NCBI RefSeq assembly: GCF_034347405.1
Contig: NZ_CP133778.1
Coordinates: 2,294,001-2,358,000 of the forward strand
Length of the DNA: 64,000 nucleotides
Reading direction: 5' to 3'
Source: Pseudomonas sp. CCC3.1
Lineage (GTDB): Bacteria; Pseudomonadota; Gammaproteobacteria; Pseudomonadales; Pseudomonadaceae
Position 1 is the first letter of the stretch, and each line of letters begins with the position of its first letter. Shown here piece by piece: positions 33,211-42,801 of the stretch. The notes under the pieces are model-generated. The model worked only from the letters and a program-made list of their open reading frames with translations, did no database searches and was not told the origin of the DNA. The position numbers and the translations under genes are program-made.

Positions 33211-34413
33211 ATGAGCATTTCTGTATCACCCCCTGCCAAGGCCCACGTGATCACGTCCGATGCCGAGGCTATTGAGGTGGCTAACGCCTTGGCGGTGCGT
33301 TTTGCCGAAGAAGCCTCGGTGCGTGATCGTGACCGCCGCTTGCCGGTACCTGAGCTGGATGAGTTTGCCGCCAGTGGTCTGTGGGGCATTACTGTGCCCA
33401 AGGCCTACGGTGGTGCCGGGGTGTCTTATGTGACGGTCGCCGAGGTGATCAAGATCATTTCGGCCGCCGATTCTTCTTTGGGGCAAATCCCGCAGAACCA
33501 CTTGGGCGTGCTGGACATTCTGCTGCACACCGGCAGCGAAGAACAAAAGCGTTATTACTACGGCAAAGCGCTGGACGGCTGGCGCTTCGGCAATGCTTTT
33601 TCGGAGTCCAAAAGCAAGAACGTAGGCGCTTTTCAAACCCGCATTCGCTTTGAAGACGATCACGCGGTGATCGACGGTGAGAAGTTCTACTGCACCGGCG
33701 CGCTGTTCGCCCACATTGTTCCGGCCGTTGGGGTTGATGAACAGAACCGGGCCTTTATCGCCTTCGTTGAACGTGACAATCCGGGGCTGACCATCATCGA
33801 CAGTTGGGACGGTTTCGGTCAGCGCACCACCGCTAGTGGCGGCGCTGTTCTGGAGGCTGTGCGTGTCCCGCTGAGCGCGGTGATCCCAGCACACAAAGCG
33901 TTTGACGAGCCCACCGCCGATGGCCCGATTTCGCAGATTATTCAGGCCGCGGTGGACACCGGCATCGCCCATGGCGCGTTTGAACAGGCGCTGATCCACG
34001 CGCGGCTGGCGCGGCCTTGGGTCGACAGCCAGCAGGAACATGGCTGGCAAGATCCTTACACCATTGCCGCCATCGGCGATCTGCAATGGCGCTTGAATGG
34101 TACCGACGCGATTCTAGCCAAGGCCGGTCGGGCCATCGACCACGCACTGGCTTCGCCCAGCGAAGAGAGTGTGGCCGAAGCCTCTGTGATCGTGGCTCAG
34201 GCCAAAGTGCTGTCGGCTGAAATTGCCTTGCTTGCCAGCAGCAAGCTGTTCGAACTGGCCGGTACCCGCTCGGTGCTCGGCAAACACAACCTGGACCGTT
34301 TTTGGCGCAATGCGCGGACCCACACCCTGCATGACCCGGCGCGCTGGAAATATCACCTCATTGGCAACCGCCTGCTCAACGGTATCCAGCCTCCACGCCA
34401 TGCCTGGAATTGA
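33211..34413 (+). CDS. SfnB/DszC-type flavin-dependent oxidoreductase, copy 2
   Basis: 400 aa, same fold as copy 1 but only distantly similar in sequence. It starts MSISVSPPAKAHVITSD with GGAG upstream; an earlier ATG at 33193 has no site. It shows AASGLWGITVPKAYGGAGVSY, NHLGVLDILLHTGSEEQKRYYY, DSWDGFGQRTTASGGAV and LDRFWRNARTHTLHDPARWKYHLIGNRLLNG, all typical of SfnB. First gene of an operon with a small SfnB-C-like protein and an LLM monooxygenase, the pairing used in organosulfur desulfurisation (DszC with DszA). Confidence 0.92.
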   Translation: MSISVSPPAKAHVITSDAEAIEVANALAVRFAEEASVRDRDRRLPVPELDEFAASGLWGITVPKAYGGAGVSYVTVAEVIKIISAADSSLGQIPQNHLGVLDILLHTGSEEQKRYYYGKALDGWRFGNAFSESKSKNVGAFQTRIRFEDDHAVIDGEKFYCTGALFAHIVPAVGVDEQNRAFIAFVERDNPGLTIIDSWDGFGQRTTASGGAVLEAVRVPLSAVIPAHKAFDEPTADGPISQIIQAAVDTGIAHGAFEQALIHARLARPWVDSQQEHGWQDPYTIAAIGDLQWRLNGTDAILAKAGRAIDHALASPSEESVAEASVIVAQAKVLSAEIALLASSKLFELAGTRSVLGKHNLDRFWRNARTHTLHDPARWKYHLIGNRLLNGIQPPRHAWN

Positions 34414-34429
34414 TCGAGGAATCACGACT

Positions 34430-34876
34430 ATGAACAGCCCGGCAATTGCTTTGCCCAACCAGCTTGCGGCAGCCGCGCAAGACTTGCGCCTTGCGCGCCA
34501 AGGCCTGGAACACACCCTGACGTTCGTGCGCGAACAGGCCCAGCCGTGGGCGCTCAGCGGCTTGAACAAGGCCGTAGACGACCCGTACATCATCGGCAAA
34601 TTTGGCGATTTGCACATCCGCATCGAGGTTGCCGATGCGCTCTATCAACGCGCCGAACACTTTACGGGCACGGCCCCCGAGACGTTTGTTGCAACCGCCG
34701 AAGCCGTGATCGCCAGCGCCGAGGCGTTACAGGCGGTGGGCAATGTTCAGCAGGAACTCACTGGCAGCCGCCCGGCGGCGCCTTCCCAGGAAGGCCGCGA
34801 ACCCTTGCGCTGGCAGTACCAGATTATTGGCAACCACCGTTTGAACGGCGTCGTGCCGCCACAGCTTCAGGAGTAA
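34430..34876 (+). CDS. Stand-alone C-terminal domain of the SfnB/acyl-CoA dehydrogenase fold
   Basis: 148 aa, starting MNSPAIALPNQLAAAAQD behind GAGGA. It corresponds to the last third of SfnB: AVDDPYIIGKFGDLHIRIEVADAL matches WQDPYTIAAIGDLQWRLNGTDAI of the gene before, and WQYQIIGNHRLNGVVPPQLQE matches KYHLIGNRLLNGIQPP. The N-terminal and central flavin-binding domains are absent. It sits 16 bases after sfnB and 4 bases before the monooxygenase gene, so it is expressed with both. It is probably intact rather than broken, as it has its own ribosome binding site and start. Role unknown; perhaps it assembles with the full-length subunit. Confidence 0.8.
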   Translation: MNSPAIALPNQLAAAAQDLRLARQGLEHTLTFVREQAQPWALSGLNKAVDDPYIIGKFGDLHIRIEVADALYQRAEHFTGTAPETFVATAEAVIASAEALQAVGNVQQELTGSRPAAPSQEGREPLRWQYQIIGNHRLNGVVPPQLQE

Positions 34877-34880
34877 TTCG

Positions 34881-36281
34881 ATGTCCCGTGAAATTCGTCT
34901 CAACGCTTTCGACATGAACTGTGTGGGGCACCAGTCGCCCGGCCTGTGGGCGCACCCGCGTGACCGCTCATGGCAGTACAAAGACCTCGAATACTGGACC
35001 GATCTGGCAAAAATCCTTGAGCGCGGCAAGTTCGACGGGCTGTTTATCGCTGACGTGCTGGGCATTTATGACGTCTATCAAGGCAACGGTCATGCGGCGA
35101 TTCGCCAGGGCGCGCAAGTGCCGGTCAATGACCCGCTGCAACTGATTCCGCCGATGGCGATGGTTACCGAACACCTGGGTTTTGGCCTGACGGCGTCCTT
35201 GTCGTTTGAGCACCCGTATCCATTCGCCCGTCGCTTGTCGACGCTCGATCACCTGACCAAGGGCCGTGCAGGCTGGAACATCGTCACCTCGTACCTGGAA
35301 AGCGGTGCCAAAAACATCGGGCAAAAAGCCCTGACCGAGCACGACTCACGCTACGACTACGCCGAGGAATACCTGGAAGTCTGCTACAAGCTCTGGGAAG
35401 GCAGTTGGGAAGAGGGCGCCATCCTGCGTGATCGCGAGCGCCGGGTGTTCAGTGACCCGAGTAAAATCCACGAGATCCAGCACGTTGGCAAACACTTCCA
35501 GGTGCCGGGCATCCACCTTTGCGAACCTTCGCCGCAACGCACCCCGGTGCTCTACCAGGCCGGTGCATCCAGCCGTGGCAAGCAGTTTGCCGCCGAGCAG
35601 GCCGAGTGCGTGTTTGTGGCGGCGCCGTCCAAAGTGCTGCTGAAAAAGACCGTGGCCGATATTCGCCGTCGCGCTGCCGAAGCGGGCCGTGATCCGTCGA
35701 AAATCCTTATTTTCAACCTGCAAACCGTGATCCTCGGCGAGACCGACGCCAAGGCCAAAGCCAAGTTTGAAGAGTACAAAAGCTACGTCAGCTACGAAGG
35801 CGCGATGGCCTTGATCTCTGGTTGGACCGGGATCGACTTCAGCCAGTTCAAACCTGACGAGCCGCTCAAGCATGTGCACACCAACGCCATTCAATCGGCG
35901 GTGGAAACCTTTTCGACAGCCGATCCAAATACCATCTGGACGCCCAATGCACTGGCGGACTGGGTGGGCATTGGCGGTTTTGGCCCGCTGTTTGTCGGCA
36001 GCCCGGAAACCGTGGCAGACCTGCTTGAAGAGTGGGTGGCCGACACTGACGTGGACGGCTTCAATCTGGCCTACGCGGTGACCCACGAAACCTTTATCGA
36101 TGCCGTGGACTTGCTGGTGCCAGAGCTGCAAAAGCGCGGGGTGTACAAAAAGGAATACGCGCCGGGGACATTGCGCGAGAAGCTGTTTGGTGAAGGCCCC
36201 AAACTGGCCGATTGGCACTCGGGGGCGGGGTACCGTAATCTCGGCGAACTGAACCGAGCGCGGGAGAAAGACCGCGCCTGA
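34881..36281 (+). CDS. LLM-class FMNH2-dependent monooxygenase (DmoA/NtaA/SnaA/DszA family)
   Basis: 466 aa TIM-barrel flavin monooxygenase. The N-terminal REIRLNAFDMNCVGHQSPGLWAHPRDRS, then FDGLFIADVLGIYDVYQG, GLTASLSFEHPYPFARRLSTLDHLTKGRAGWNIVTSYLESGAKNIG and the late GSPETVADLLEEWV motif identify the family that includes dimethyl-sulfide monooxygenase and DszA. Reduced FMN must come from a separate reductase; MsuE at 45212-45775 is a candidate. The gene is four bases after the SfnB-C-like gene. Its substrate is likely an organosulfur compound, judged by neighbours and promoter. Confidence 0.92.
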   Translation: MSREIRLNAFDMNCVGHQSPGLWAHPRDRSWQYKDLEYWTDLAKILERGKFDGLFIADVLGIYDVYQGNGHAAIRQGAQVPVNDPLQLIPPMAMVTEHLGFGLTASLSFEHPYPFARRLSTLDHLTKGRAGWNIVTSYLESGAKNIGQKALTEHDSRYDYAEEYLEVCYKLWEGSWEEGAILRDRERRVFSDPSKIHEIQHVGKHFQVPGIHLCEPSPQRTPVLYQAGASSRGKQFAAEQAECVFVAAPSKVLLKKTVADIRRRAAEAGRDPSKILIFNLQTVILGETDAKAKAKFEEYKSYVSYEGAMALISGWTGIDFSQFKPDEPLKHVHTNAIQSAVETFSTADPNTIWTPNALADWVGIGGFGPLFVGSPETVADLLEEWVADTDVDGFNLAYAVTHETFIDAVDLLVPELQKRGVYKKEYAPGTLREKLFGEGPKLADWHSGAGYRNLGELNRAREKDRA

Positions 36282-36313
36282 TGCAATGTTGTTCATTTTA
36301 GTGAAAGAGGCCC

Positions 36314-36381
36314 CTGTAGGAGCGAGCTTGCTCGCGATCTTTTAAACGATCAAAAGATTGCGAGGCAAGCTCGCTCCTACA
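36314..36381. repeat. REP-type inverted repeat
   Basis: taggagcgagcttgctcgcgatc arms between the monooxygenase and the FAD/NAD(P)-binding gene. Confidence 0.9.
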
Positions 36382-36400
36382 TCCAAAAGAGAGAATAACC

Positions 36401-37837
36401 ATGAGTGAGCCACAAGGCGGACAGGCAACCTCTGCCATCCGTGAGGCCGATGTGCTGATTGTTGGCGGTGGCCTGAGCGGCACCTTGCTGGCCATGCAAT
36501 TGCTGCGTTTAGCGGGGGCCCGACACATTGTTCTGGTCGAGCCGCGTGCCGAACTGGGCCGGGGCGAGGCCTACAGCGCCACTGAACTGGGGCACACCCT
36601 TAACGGCAACGCGGCGCGTATGAGCGTCGATCCGGACGATGCCGATGATCTGACCCGCTGGCTGCAAGCGTACATTGCGGACGGTGGCTGGCCCGAGTCT
36701 GATGAGCAGCATGTGCCGGTCGCGCATTTGTTCCCGCCACGCGGACTGTTTGGCCAATACGCCCAGCAGCGCCTGGCCGAGGCGTTGGCCATCGGCACGC
36801 CGCAAGGGTCGAGCCTGACCCATGTTCGCGACGAAGTGGTCGACCTGCAAGCCGATGACAATCGGGTGCAGGTTACCCTCAAAGGTGGCCGCCAGTTGCA
36901 GGCCGCTGCGGCGGTTCTGGCCACCGGCATGTTCCCGGCGGCGCGTACGGCGCAACGCCAGTCCAGCGGGTTGAACGCGGCGGCGCTGGACCCGTGGGAT
37001 GTCGAGGCATTGCGCGGGTTGGCGGTGGATGCGCGGGTGCTGATCATTGGCTCCGGGCTGACCATGGTGGATGCGCTGGAGTCGCTGAATCGGGCCGGGC
37101 ATCGCGGGCCAATCGAGGTGTTTTCACGGCATGGCCTGTTGCCGCATGTTCGACGTCAGCCACCGGCCTGGGAAGACTTCTTGACCCTTTCGCCCGATGT
37201 GCGCAGTCCGCTGCAACTGCTGCGGGCGTTGCGTCGTCAGTGCGAGCTGGCTGAGGCGGCGGGGATTGATTGGCAGGCCCCTCTGGACACTGTGCGCGTG
37301 CATATCGGCAGGCTGTGGAGCCAGGCCAGCGATGTACAGCGCCGACAGTTTGTGCGTCATGTGCGGCCGTGGTGGGAAAGCCATCACCATCGCTCCCCGC
37401 CACAGGGCAATGCCTTGTTGGAAAAACTGTTGGAGGAGGGCCGCTTGACCCTTCGCGCAGCCTCGTTGCAAGGGGTAGAAGTGAGCGCCGATGGACGCCC
37501 GCGGATTCGCCTGCGCTATCGCGGGCAAGCGGACGTGAGGGTGGTGGAGGGCGATGGGTTGATCAACTCCACCGGCATCGAATACGACTGGCGTCGGGTG
37601 GATAAAGCCTTGCCCCGGCAGTTGCTGGAGCGGGGATTGATTCGTCCGGGGAATTTGGGCTTGGGCATTGCGGCGGATCGGAGCGGGGCGGTGTTGAACG
37701 CCCAATCAGAGGTTGCCAAACGGCTGTTTGCCATGGGCCCGCCATTGCGTGGCGAATGGTGGGAAAGTACCGCGGTGACAGATGTTGCCTTGCAAGCCAA
37801 GGCATTGGCGGCGCGCTTGGCTGAACACGCGTTGTAA
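36401..37837 (+). CDS. FAD/NAD(P)-binding oxidoreductase-like protein
   Basis: 478 aa. It has two dinucleotide-binding motifs: DVLIVGGGLSGTLLAMQLLRLAGA near 16 and DARVLIIGSGLTMVDALESL near 210, with VLATGMFP between them. This is the family with an N-terminal FAD_NAD_binding_9-type domain (HcaD/YdhS-like). The function is not defined; in pseudomonads such genes often accompany sulfur-starvation clusters. It starts after AGAGAGAATAACC and is separated from the sfnB operon by a REP element, so it might have its own expression. Confidence 0.85.
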   Translation: MSEPQGGQATSAIREADVLIVGGGLSGTLLAMQLLRLAGARHIVLVEPRAELGRGEAYSATELGHTLNGNAARMSVDPDDADDLTRWLQAYIADGGWPESDEQHVPVAHLFPPRGLFGQYAQQRLAEALAIGTPQGSSLTHVRDEVVDLQADDNRVQVTLKGGRQLQAAAAVLATGMFPAARTAQRQSSGLNAAALDPWDVEALRGLAVDARVLIIGSGLTMVDALESLNRAGHRGPIEVFSRHGLLPHVRRQPPAWEDFLTLSPDVRSPLQLLRALRRQCELAEAAGIDWQAPLDTVRVHIGRLWSQASDVQRRQFVRHVRPWWESHHHRSPPQGNALLEKLLEEGRLTLRAASLQGVEVSADGRPRIRLRYRGQADVRVVEGDGLINSTGIEYDWRRVDKALPRQLLERGLIRPGNLGLGIAADRSGAVLNAQSEVAKRLFAMGPPLRGEWWESTAVTDVALQAKALAARLAEHAL

Positions 37838-37853
37838 CGGCTTCAAACTCCCG

Positions 37854-37938
37854 TTGGGAGCGGGCTTGCTCGCGATTGGATCAACGCGCACTTCAATGAC
37901 ACTGCGTTGTCTGCATCGCGAGCAAGCTCGTTTCCACA
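37854..37938. repeat. Degenerate REP-type inverted repeat
   Basis: Imperfect arms gggagcgggcttgctcgcga and tcgcgagcaagctcgtttcc, in the gap between two convergent genes, where it may serve as a bidirectional boundary. Confidence 0.65.
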
Positions 37939-37952
37939 GTCAAACGGGTGGG

Positions 37953-38990
37953 TTACTCCGCCGTAGACGGTTTTTCCCAAAGATTAATCCCGCCTTCCAG
38001 TGCAAAGCGGTCGATTTCGGCCAGCTCTTCAGCGCTGAACGCCAGGTTCTTCAACGCCCCAACGTTCTCGATAATCTGCTCTGGACGGCTGGCGCCAATC
38101 AGTGCCGAGGTCACGCGCGGGTCGCGCAGGGTCCAGGCCAATGCCAGCTGGGCGAGGCTTTGACCACGGCGTTTGGCGATCTCGTTAAGTGCACGCGCAT
38201 GGGCAATGTTGGCTTCAGACAAATGCTTGGCCTGCAATGAACCACCGCCCGGACGATTGACCCGCGCATCCGCCGGGATGCCATTCAGGTATTTGTCGGT
38301 TAGCACGCCCTGTGCCAGTGGGGTGAAGGCAATCACGCCAGCGCCCAGCGCTTCTGTGGTGTCCAGCAGGTCTTTCTCGACCCAGCGATTGAGCAGGTTG
38401 TACGCCGGTTGGTGAATCAACAACGGCACTTTCCACTCGTTAAGCAGCGCGGCTATTTCGCGGGTCTTGACCCCGGAGTACGACGAGATACCGATGTACA
38501 GTGCCTTGCCCTGTTGTACAGCGGTGGCCAGTGCGCTGGCGGTTTCTTCCAGTGGGGTGTCCGGGTCGAAGCGGTGCGAGTAGAAAATATCGACGTAGTC
38601 CAGGCCCAGGCGCTGCAGGCTCTGGTCGAGGCTGGCGAGGATGTGTTTGCGCGAACCGCCACCCTGGCCGTAGGGGCCGGGCCACATGTCCCAACCGGCT
38701 TTGCTGGAGATGATCAGTTCATCGCGGTAGTGCTTGAAGTCTTCACGCAGCAAACGACCAAAGTTGATCTCGGCGCTGCCGTATGGCGGGCCGTAGTTGT
38801 TGGCCAGGTCAAAATGGTTGATGCCCAGATCGAAAGCGGTGCGCAACAGAGCGCGCTGGGTGTCGATTGGCGTACTGTCGCCAAAGTTGTGCCACAGCCC
38901 CAGAGACAAGGCGGGCAGTACGAGGCCACTGCGGCCTACACGGCGATAAGGAATGGATTCATAGCGGTTTTCGGCAGCGATGTAAGTCAT
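37953..38990 (-). CDS. Aldo/keto reductase (YghZ/Gpr type)
   Basis: 345 aa NADPH-dependent reductase. The start MTYIAAENRYESIPYRRVGRSGL is chosen (an earlier in-frame TTG lacks support). Catalytic tetrad residues sit in FDLANNYGPPYGSAE (Asp and Tyr) and LIISSKAGWDM (Lys); YSHRFDPDTPLEETA and GVIAFTPLAQGVLTDKYL match the YghZ group, which reduces glyceraldehyde-3-phosphate and methylglyoxal. It is the third gene of an operon with a TonB receptor and a monooxygenase, so an aldehyde or ketone released by the monooxygenase is a plausible substrate. Confidence 0.92.
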   Translation of the reverse strand: MTYIAAENRYESIPYRRVGRSGLVLPALSLGLWHNFGDSTPIDTQRALLRTAFDLGINHFDLANNYGPPYGSAEINFGRLLREDFKHYRDELIISSKAGWDMWPGPYGQGGGSRKHILASLDQSLQRLGLDYVDIFYSHRFDPDTPLEETASALATAVQQGKALYIGISSYSGVKTREIAALLNEWKVPLLIHQPAYNLLNRWVEKDLLDTTEALGAGVIAFTPLAQGVLTDKYLNGIPADARVNRPGGGSLQAKHLSEANIAHARALNEIAKRRGQSLAQLALAWTLRDPRVTSALIGASRPEQIIENVGALKNLAFSAEELAEIDRFALEGGINLWEKPSTAE

Positions 38991-39020
38991 CGAATAGTCT
39001 CTGTCCAAGTGTAGTGAAGA

Positions 39021-40340
39021 CTATGCATTCCGGTTGGCCGGACGCTTCAAGCCCAGATTTTCACGCAGTGTCGTGCCCTCGTAGTGAGTGCGTAGCAATC
39101 CGCGTTTTTGCAGTTCTGGTACCACCTCTTGCGCGAAGTCTTCCAGGCCGCCTGGCAAGTGCGGTACCAGAATATTGAAACCATCCGCAGCACCGTTTTC
39201 GAACCAGCACTGCAGTTCATCGGCAATCTGTACAGGGGTACCAATCAGGCTGTAGTGCCCTCGGCCGCCAGCAATCTTTCGGCCCAGTTCAGCGAGGCTT
39301 AGGTTCTCCCTGCCAGCCAGTTCGGTCAACAGCTTCTGCCGACTTTGTTGACCACTGTCGGTCAGCGGCAGTTCCGGCAATGGGCCGTCCAGCGGGTATT
39401 CAGACAGGTCAAAGTTGCCCAGCATGCGCCCCAGCAAGGCGACGCCAACCTGCGGTTCTACCAATTGCTGAAAGGCCTCGAATTTTTCTTGGGCCAGGGC
39501 TTGGCTGTCGCCGACGACCACAAACATGCCGGGCATGATTTTCAGCTCATCGGCACTACGTCCGTAACGCGTCAGACGGCCTTTGAGATCGGTGTAGAAC
39601 GCCTGTGCATTGGCCAGCGAGGTCTGAGCGGTAAACACCACTTCTGCGGTTTGCGCCGCCAGCTCGCGACCGGCTTCGGACGACCCGGCTTGCACCACCA
39701 CCGGGTGCCCTTGTGGCGAGCGCGCTACGTTGAGTGGACCCTTGACCTGAAAGTGTTCGCCGACGTGGTTAAGTACATGCAGTTTGTCAGGGTCGTAAAA
39801 CACCCCGCTGGTCTTGTCGCGGACAAAGGCGTCGTCTTCCCAGCTGTCCCAGAGCCCAGTCACCACCTGGTGAAACTCGCGCGCCCGGCTGTAGCGTTCG
39901 GTGTGACCAAAGTGCTGCTCGCGGCCGAAGTTCATGGCTTCGGCGGCGTTGTCGGAGGTCACCAGGTTCCAGCCAGCACGCCCGCCTGACAGGTGATCAA
40001 GGGAGGCAAACTTGCGCGCCACGTGGTACGGCTCGTTGTAACTGGTAGTGGCCGTAGCAATCAGCCCGATGTGCTCGGTCACCGCGCTCAGGGCCGAGAG
40101 TAATGTCAGCGGCTCGAAGTGCACCGAATGCGCGGTGCGGCTGGCAATGTCACTGGGGGCGATGGCCACGTTGTCAGCCAGAAAAAGGGCATCGAAGCGG
40201 GCAGCCTCGGCAGTCTGTGCCAAACGCTTGTAATGGGCGAAATCGACCCCGGCATTGGCCGGAACATCAGGATGGCGCCACGCGGCAATGTGGTGACCGC
40301 TGGTCATCAGGAATGCGCCGAGCTTGATTTGACGGGCCAT
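39021..40340 (-). CDS. LLM-class FMNH2-dependent monooxygenase (NtaA/SnaA/SoxA/DszA family)
   Basis: 439 aa. QIKLGAFLMTSGHHIAAWRHPD at the N terminus, FDALFLADNVA, TSYNEPYHVARKFASLDHLSGGRAGWNLVTS and GTPVQIADELQCWFENGAADGFNILVPHLPGG place it in the same superfamily as 34881-36281 but a different subgroup. The ATG follows the receptor stop directly (TAAATG), implying translational coupling. Coupling of a receptor to a monooxygenase suggests that the imported compound is cleaved by this enzyme. Confidence 0.92.
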   Translation of the reverse strand: MARQIKLGAFLMTSGHHIAAWRHPDVPANAGVDFAHYKRLAQTAEAARFDALFLADNVAIAPSDIASRTAHSVHFEPLTLLSALSAVTEHIGLIATATTSYNEPYHVARKFASLDHLSGGRAGWNLVTSDNAAEAMNFGREQHFGHTERYSRAREFHQVVTGLWDSWEDDAFVRDKTSGVFYDPDKLHVLNHVGEHFQVKGPLNVARSPQGHPVVVQAGSSEAGRELAAQTAEVVFTAQTSLANAQAFYTDLKGRLTRYGRSADELKIMPGMFVVVGDSQALAQEKFEAFQQLVEPQVGVALLGRMLGNFDLSEYPLDGPLPELPLTDSGQQSRQKLLTELAGRENLSLAELGRKIAGGRGHYSLIGTPVQIADELQCWFENGAADGFNILVPHLPGGLEDFAQEVVPELQKRGLLRTHYEGTTLRENLGLKRPANRNA

Positions 40341-42587
40341 TTAAAAGTCCTTGCGCAGTTGAATGCCGAAGTAACGTTCGTCATCGCGTGGTACCGCACG
40401 GTAGATATAGTTGCCACCGCTGGCCAGCAGGGGCGAGTACGACGTGTTCGCCAGGTTTTTGCCCAGCACCGACACCCGCCAGCCGTTGCTGTAGTCGGCC
40501 AGAGCAACGCTGGCATTCCAGATGCCGTAGGCGCCTTGTTTGGTGTTGGGGTTCTGGCTGATGTCGTATTGCACTTCGCTTTGCCAGCCATAGTCTGTAC
40601 CCAGTTCGATGTCCAGGCCGTTGTCCAGAGGGATGGTGTAGTCAGCGCGCACGTAGGTTTTCCAGTCCGGGCTGAAGGGCAGGGTCTTGCCGTTGACGTT
40701 GCACGAGGCAGCCGCACCGGCAGGGCAGGCAAATTCATCGATCCGGGCGCGGGTGTAGGCCAGGGCCCCTGAGAGCTTCAGTTGTTGGGTGGCCTGCAGG
40801 GCGTAATCCAGTTCGACACCCTCAGTGCTGACACTGCCTGCGTTGATCAAGCGAGTCACCACTTGCCCGGCAACGGTGTCGTAGAAGTTGGCCTGGTAGT
40901 TGTCGTAATCACTGTGGAAGATGGCGAGGTTGGCCGTCAGGCGATTGTTCCAGGTGCTGGTTTTGATCCCCAGTTCCCAGTTATTGGAGGTTTCGGGCTT
41001 CAAGGCCTGGGTGTCGCGTGGCTGCATGTTGAAGAACACGTTGTAGGCCGGACCTTTATAGCCGCGCGAGTAAGTCAGGTACGTGGTCACTGCTTCGCTC
41101 AGGTCGTACTGAACGCCAAGACGTCCGGACCAGCCGTCTTCATCAACCGAGCCGGAACTGCTGGTGGCGGGGTTGATGCCGCTGACCGCCGTAGCCGAGG
41201 TCGAGACCCGGCTGTGGTCATACTCCAGCCGGTCATGGGTGTAGCGCAGGCCGGCGATGCCGCGAAAGCGTGAGGTAAAGTTCAGCGTGCTTTCACCAAA
41301 CACCGCATAGCTGTCGCTGGTGGTGCTGTAGTTGGCAATGCCTCGGTCCACGCGCGTGGTGGTGGTCAGCGTGCGCTGGTAAGTTTCATCGTCTTTGCCG
41401 TGCATGTAGAACAGCCCGCCGACGTACTCCAGAAACTCACCTTTGGGCGAGGCCAGGCGGACTTCCTGTGAGTACTGATCGAACGACAGATCACCTTTGT
41501 CGGCGGTGCCGGGGAAGGCGGCGGTGACGCTGCTCAGACGGTCGCCATCCTGATACTGAGTATTGTCCCAGCCGCGCCAGGCGGTGATCGAGGTCAGGGT
41601 GTAATCCCCCAGATTCCAGTCCAACTGGCCGGAAACCCCTTTGTTGGTGTCGTTGACGTGGGTGCGGGTGTCGGTGTTGATCTTGCGATTGTCGCTCGAT
41701 GGATTCACCGGATTAAGGGCGCCCGTGAAGGTCGGGGCCAGCGACTGGGTCACCACGCCATTGGGCGCGTCATCGTGAGACTGCATGTAGTCGGCGATCA
41801 GGGTGAATTTCACGTCGTCGTTGGGCGTGAATTCCAGCTTGCCGCGGGCGCCCTTGTGGTTGTAGCCGTTGACCTCCTGGCCGTTGTTGACGTTGTCGAC
41901 GTTGCCGTCATAACTGCCGACCAGTGCGGTGAATGAGCCTTTCAGGGTGTGGGGGATCAAACTGCCGCCAATCCCGAAGCGGGTGCGGCTTTCGTTGCCG
42001 CTGTAGTACGACTGATCAATGTAGCCGTGGGTCTCGGCGGTAGGCGCTTTACTGGTGATGTTGAGCACCCCGGCCGAGGCGTTTTTGCCGAACAGCGTGC
42101 CTTGAGGGCCGCGCAGTACTTCAATCCGGTCGAGGTCGAGCAGGTCCAGGGTTGACTGACCGGGGCGGGCATACACCACGCCGTCGATCACGGTGGCCAC
42201 AGTCGGTTCAACACCCGGCGACGTAGAAATCGTGCCGACCCCGCGAACGAACAGCGAAGTGTCCTTGTTCGACGCGCCGGTTCGAAAATTCAGCGACGGC
42301 ACTTGCTGGACGATGCTTGACACGCTGGTGCGGTTATCGCGTTCAAGTTGCTCGCCATCCAGCACTGTTACGGCGACCGGAACTTTTTGCAGCGATTCTT
42401 CGCGGCGGGTCGCGGTGACTGTCACAGATTTGAGTGTTGGCTCGGTGTCGGCACTGTCAGCGGCAAATGCGCCCGGCAATGGCAGCACCGTCAGCCCGGC
42501 GAGCAGCCAGCCCAAATGGGCGCGACGTGGCGTGGCGGCGCGGATTGACTGCGCCAGTGTGTGTGGGACCCCAGGAGTGTTGTGCAT
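40341..42587 (-). CDS. TonB-dependent outer-membrane receptor (third receptor)
   Basis: 748 aa, unrelated in detail to the two receptors of the left locus. The start MHNTPGVPHTLAQS gives a signal peptide with a twin-arginine-like PRRAHLGWLLAGLTVLPLPGAFA; the longer frame to 42683 uses a TTG and crosses the operator region. The plug begins SVTVTATRREESLQKVPVAVTVLDGEQL, with GVGTISTSPGVEPTVATVIDGVVYAR, a signature of receptors often annotated for siderophores or sulfur compounds. The barrel ends RYFGIQLRKDF. It heads an operon with a monooxygenase and an aldo/keto reductase and is divergent from a LacI-family gene. Confidence 0.92.
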   Translation of the reverse strand: MHNTPGVPHTLAQSIRAATPRRAHLGWLLAGLTVLPLPGAFAADSADTEPTLKSVTVTATRREESLQKVPVAVTVLDGEQLERDNRTSVSSIVQQVPSLNFRTGASNKDTSLFVRGVGTISTSPGVEPTVATVIDGVVYARPGQSTLDLLDLDRIEVLRGPQGTLFGKNASAGVLNITSKAPTAETHGYIDQSYYSGNESRTRFGIGGSLIPHTLKGSFTALVGSYDGNVDNVNNGQEVNGYNHKGARGKLEFTPNDDVKFTLIADYMQSHDDAPNGVVTQSLAPTFTGALNPVNPSSDNRKINTDTRTHVNDTNKGVSGQLDWNLGDYTLTSITAWRGWDNTQYQDGDRLSSVTAAFPGTADKGDLSFDQYSQEVRLASPKGEFLEYVGGLFYMHGKDDETYQRTLTTTTRVDRGIANYSTTSDSYAVFGESTLNFTSRFRGIAGLRYTHDRLEYDHSRVSTSATAVSGINPATSSSGSVDEDGWSGRLGVQYDLSEAVTTYLTYSRGYKGPAYNVFFNMQPRDTQALKPETSNNWELGIKTSTWNNRLTANLAIFHSDYDNYQANFYDTVAGQVVTRLINAGSVSTEGVELDYALQATQQLKLSGALAYTRARIDEFACPAGAAASCNVNGKTLPFSPDWKTYVRADYTIPLDNGLDIELGTDYGWQSEVQYDISQNPNTKQGAYGIWNASVALADYSNGWRVSVLGKNLANTSYSPLLASGGNYIYRAVPRDDERYFGIQLRKDF

Positions 42588-42701
42588 GGTTGTGCTCGAA
42601 AAAAATGCCCTGAACCGCTGCCGTTGTGGGTAGGCAGCACCTTTTCTGTGTCTGGGGCATTCGCTCGAGCGAGTAGCAGACAAACGTTGTTCTGGTTAAC
42701 T

Positions 42702-42715
42702 TGTTAGCGCTAACA
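42702..42715. promoter_or_regulatory. LacI-family operator TGTTAGCGCTAACA
   Basis: Perfect 14-base palindrome with central CG, the form bound by LacI/GalR regulators. It lies between the divergent receptor and lacI-family genes and could repress both. Confidence 0.8.
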
Positions 42716-42801
42716 TCGCCAGTATTGATACGCGCCACATAGATCGTCAAATACCTAAAAACTATTTTTATATACCTTTTGGTTTGGTTTAGAGATGCCA
42801 T

